Shown here one piece after another: positions 63,005 to 64,000 of a stretch of 64,000 bases of DNA (position 1 is its first letter; each line of letters begins with the position of its first letter). Location: the NCBI RefSeq assembly GCF_012843905.1, contig NZ_JABAGC010000006.1, positions 47,048 to 111,047 of the forward strand. The letters run 5' to 3'. The notes beneath the pieces are model-generated. The model worked only from the letters and a program-made list of their open reading frames with translations, ran no database searches and was not told the DNA's origin. A program made the position numbers and the translations under genes. Source of the DNA: Clostridium sp. SM-530-WT-3G. GTDB lineage: Bacteria > Bacillota > Clostridia > Clostridiales > Clostridiaceae.

Positions 63005-63409
63005 ATGACCTTAATGGCAGGAAACATAGTAGAAGGCACAGTGGTAAATATCACAAATTTTGGAGCTTTTATCGAGGTAGAAGGCAAGACTGGATTAGTT
63101 CACATTTCAGAAGTTGCAGATTCTTACGTAAAAGATATTAGAGAACACCTTAGTGAACAAGATAAAGTTAAAGTAAAAGTTATATCAATTGATGATAATG
63201 GTAAAATTAGTCTTTCAATTAAGCAAGCAAATGTTCAAAAAAAATCAGCTAAACCAGCAGAAATTGATTGGAAAGCATCTGAAAAAAAGAAACCAGCAGG
63301 AAATTTTGAAGATATAATGTCTAAATTCCTAAAGGATAGTGAAGAAAGAATGCAAGATGTTAAGAAGCATCAAGAATTCAAGAGTAAAGGTGGAAAGAAG
63401 GGTTATTAA
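63005..63409 (+). CDS. yabR: S1-domain RNA-binding protein (YabR/GSP13-like)
   Basis: A 134-residue protein: one S1 OB-fold (residues 4-75, GNIVEGTVVNITNFGAFIEV, GLVHISEVADSYV) and a basic, lysine-rich C-terminal tail. Such proteins bind RNA or ribosomes. AAGGAGGAA lies 12 bases before ATG 63005; ATG 63014 is an alternative. Last protein gene in the window. Confidence 0.9.
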   Translation: MTLMAGNIVEGTVVNITNFGAFIEVEGKTGLVHISEVADSYVKDIREHLSEQDKVKVKVISIDDNGKISLSIKQANVQKKSAKPAEIDWKASEKKKPAGNFEDIMSKFLKDSEERMQDVKKHQEFKSKGGKKGY

Positions 63410-63564
63410 TATCCTTTATACCACATAATTATAGATATTATTATTTAGTATAAGATGTAGGATAAAATGCAGTAAAATAGGGCTTTATTCTACATCAATT
63501 ACATTAATAAATATAGATATAAAGCAGAATTTAATATAATTTATAAAAAAATATAAAAAATTTG

Positions 63565-63593
63565 TTGACATAGTATAAATTATACTTTATAAT
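63565..63593 (+). promoter_or_regulatory. promoter of the tRNA cluster
   Basis: TTGACA (63565-63570), 17-bp spacer, TATAAT (63588-63593): perfect consensus, with the start about 30 bases before the first tRNA. Confidence 0.8.
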
Positions 63594-63631
63594 TAGTTTT
63601 GTTGTTGACGAGATATTCGTTAAGGTGATAA

Positions 63632-63720
63632 GCCGAAGTGGCGGAACTGGCAGACGCACAGGACTTAAAATCCTGCGGTGGTTAAACACCGTACCGGTTC
63701 GATTCCGGTCTTCGGCACCA
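63632..63720 (+). tRNA. tRNA-Leu (anticodon TAA)
   Basis: 89 nt with acceptor GCCGAAG / CTTCGGC, loop CTTAAAA giving anticodon TAA, long variable arm typical of leucine, T-loop GGTTCGATTCC and encoded CCA. Confidence 0.95.
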
Positions 63721-63744
63721 AAATTATATATGGTAATGGTTTAT

Positions 63745-63820
<76 letters not shown>

Positions 63821-63828
63821 ATTAATAT

Positions 63829-63905
63829 GGCGGAATAGCTCAGCTGGCTAGAGCACTCGGTTCATACCCGAGGTGTCGTAGGTTCAAGTCCTATTTCCGC
63901 TACCA
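63829..63905 (+). tRNA. elongator tRNA-Met (anticodon CAT)
   Basis: 77 nt, acceptor GGCGGAA / TTCCGCT with G1-U72, loop TTCATAC. The body (TAGCTCAGCTGGCTAGAGCA) matches Gram-positive elongator tRNA-Met; tRNA-Ile with lysidine is less likely. CCA encoded. Confidence 0.9.
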
Positions 63906-63911
63906 ATATGT

Positions 63912-64000
63912 GCCGAAGTGGCGGAACTGGCAGACGCACAGGACTTAAAATCCTGCGGTGGTTAAACACCGTACCGGTTCGATTCCGGTCTTCGGCACCA
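63912..64000 (+). tRNA. tRNA-Leu (anticodon TAA), second identical copy
   Basis: Identical over all 89 bases to the tRNA at 63632-63720; its CCA is the last three bases of the window. Confidence 0.95.

Overview
The window is low-GC, AT-rich chromosomal DNA of a spore-forming anaerobe, almost certainly a Clostridium (sensu stricto). The evidence is internal: spmA, spmB, spoVG, spoVT, spoVB/yabM, yabP and yabQ for sporulation; an oxygen-sensitive class III ribonucleotide reductase (nrdD/nrdG), a small ferredoxin and several radical-SAM proteins for anaerobic life; and ileS next to ccpA, an order I recall from C. acetobutylicum. The species cannot be fixed from this sequence. No prophage, IS element or CRISPR array was seen.

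Layout. 1-5.2 kb: end of a peptidoglycan-binding protein, two radical-SAM genes, a YkvI-type transporter, comB, a BFD-type [2Fe-2S] protein and a small membrane protein. 5.4-10.1 kb: T-box-controlled ileS, then ccpA. 10.3-12.3 kb: a frameshifted MarR gene beside an intact MATE pump. 12.4-17.2 kb: spmA-spmB, pepP, and a lysine riboswitch in front of an NhaC-family transporter. 17.3-25.3 kb: T-box-controlled metG, an inverted-repeat element, a second MetRS-like gene with altered catalytic motifs, tatD, yabE, rnmV and rsmA. 25.4-31.6 kb: two unrecognised clostridial proteins, lgt, a lipoprotein, an Mrp ATPase, a ferredoxin and TPP-riboswitch-controlled thiT. 31.8-45.2 kb: nrdD, a nifV-like/aconitase pair, nrdG, an epimerase, a DNA glycosylase, asnS, a phosphoesterase, an M24 peptidase and murC. 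45.5-63.4 kb: purR, spoVG, glmU, prs, a two-component pair, pth, mfd, a PrsA-like foldase, spoVT, yabM, mazG/yabN, hup, rqcP/yabO, yabP, yabQ, divIC and yabR. 63.6-64.0 kb: tRNA-Leu, tRNA-fMet, tRNA-Met and a second identical tRNA-Leu.

From metG onward the gene order follows the B. subtilis metS-to-yabR block. That block is split by about 20 kb between rsmA and purR, and several Bacillus members (veg, sspF, ispE, ctc, fin) are not seen at their usual places.

RNA-level control is unusually visible. There are two T-boxes, one lysine riboswitch, one TPP riboswitch, and unassigned leaders with terminator-like or Shine-Dalgarno-masking structures before lgt, spmA and asnS. The items most worth following up are the MetRS paralogue with altered signature motifs, the bistable-looking lgt leader, the ileS T-box with a short antiterminator bulge, the intergenic inverted-repeat family (three copies, two of them overlapping stop codons), the triple-frameshift marR, and the nifV-acn pair lying between nrdD and nrdG. 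I did not find a clearly new multi-gene system.
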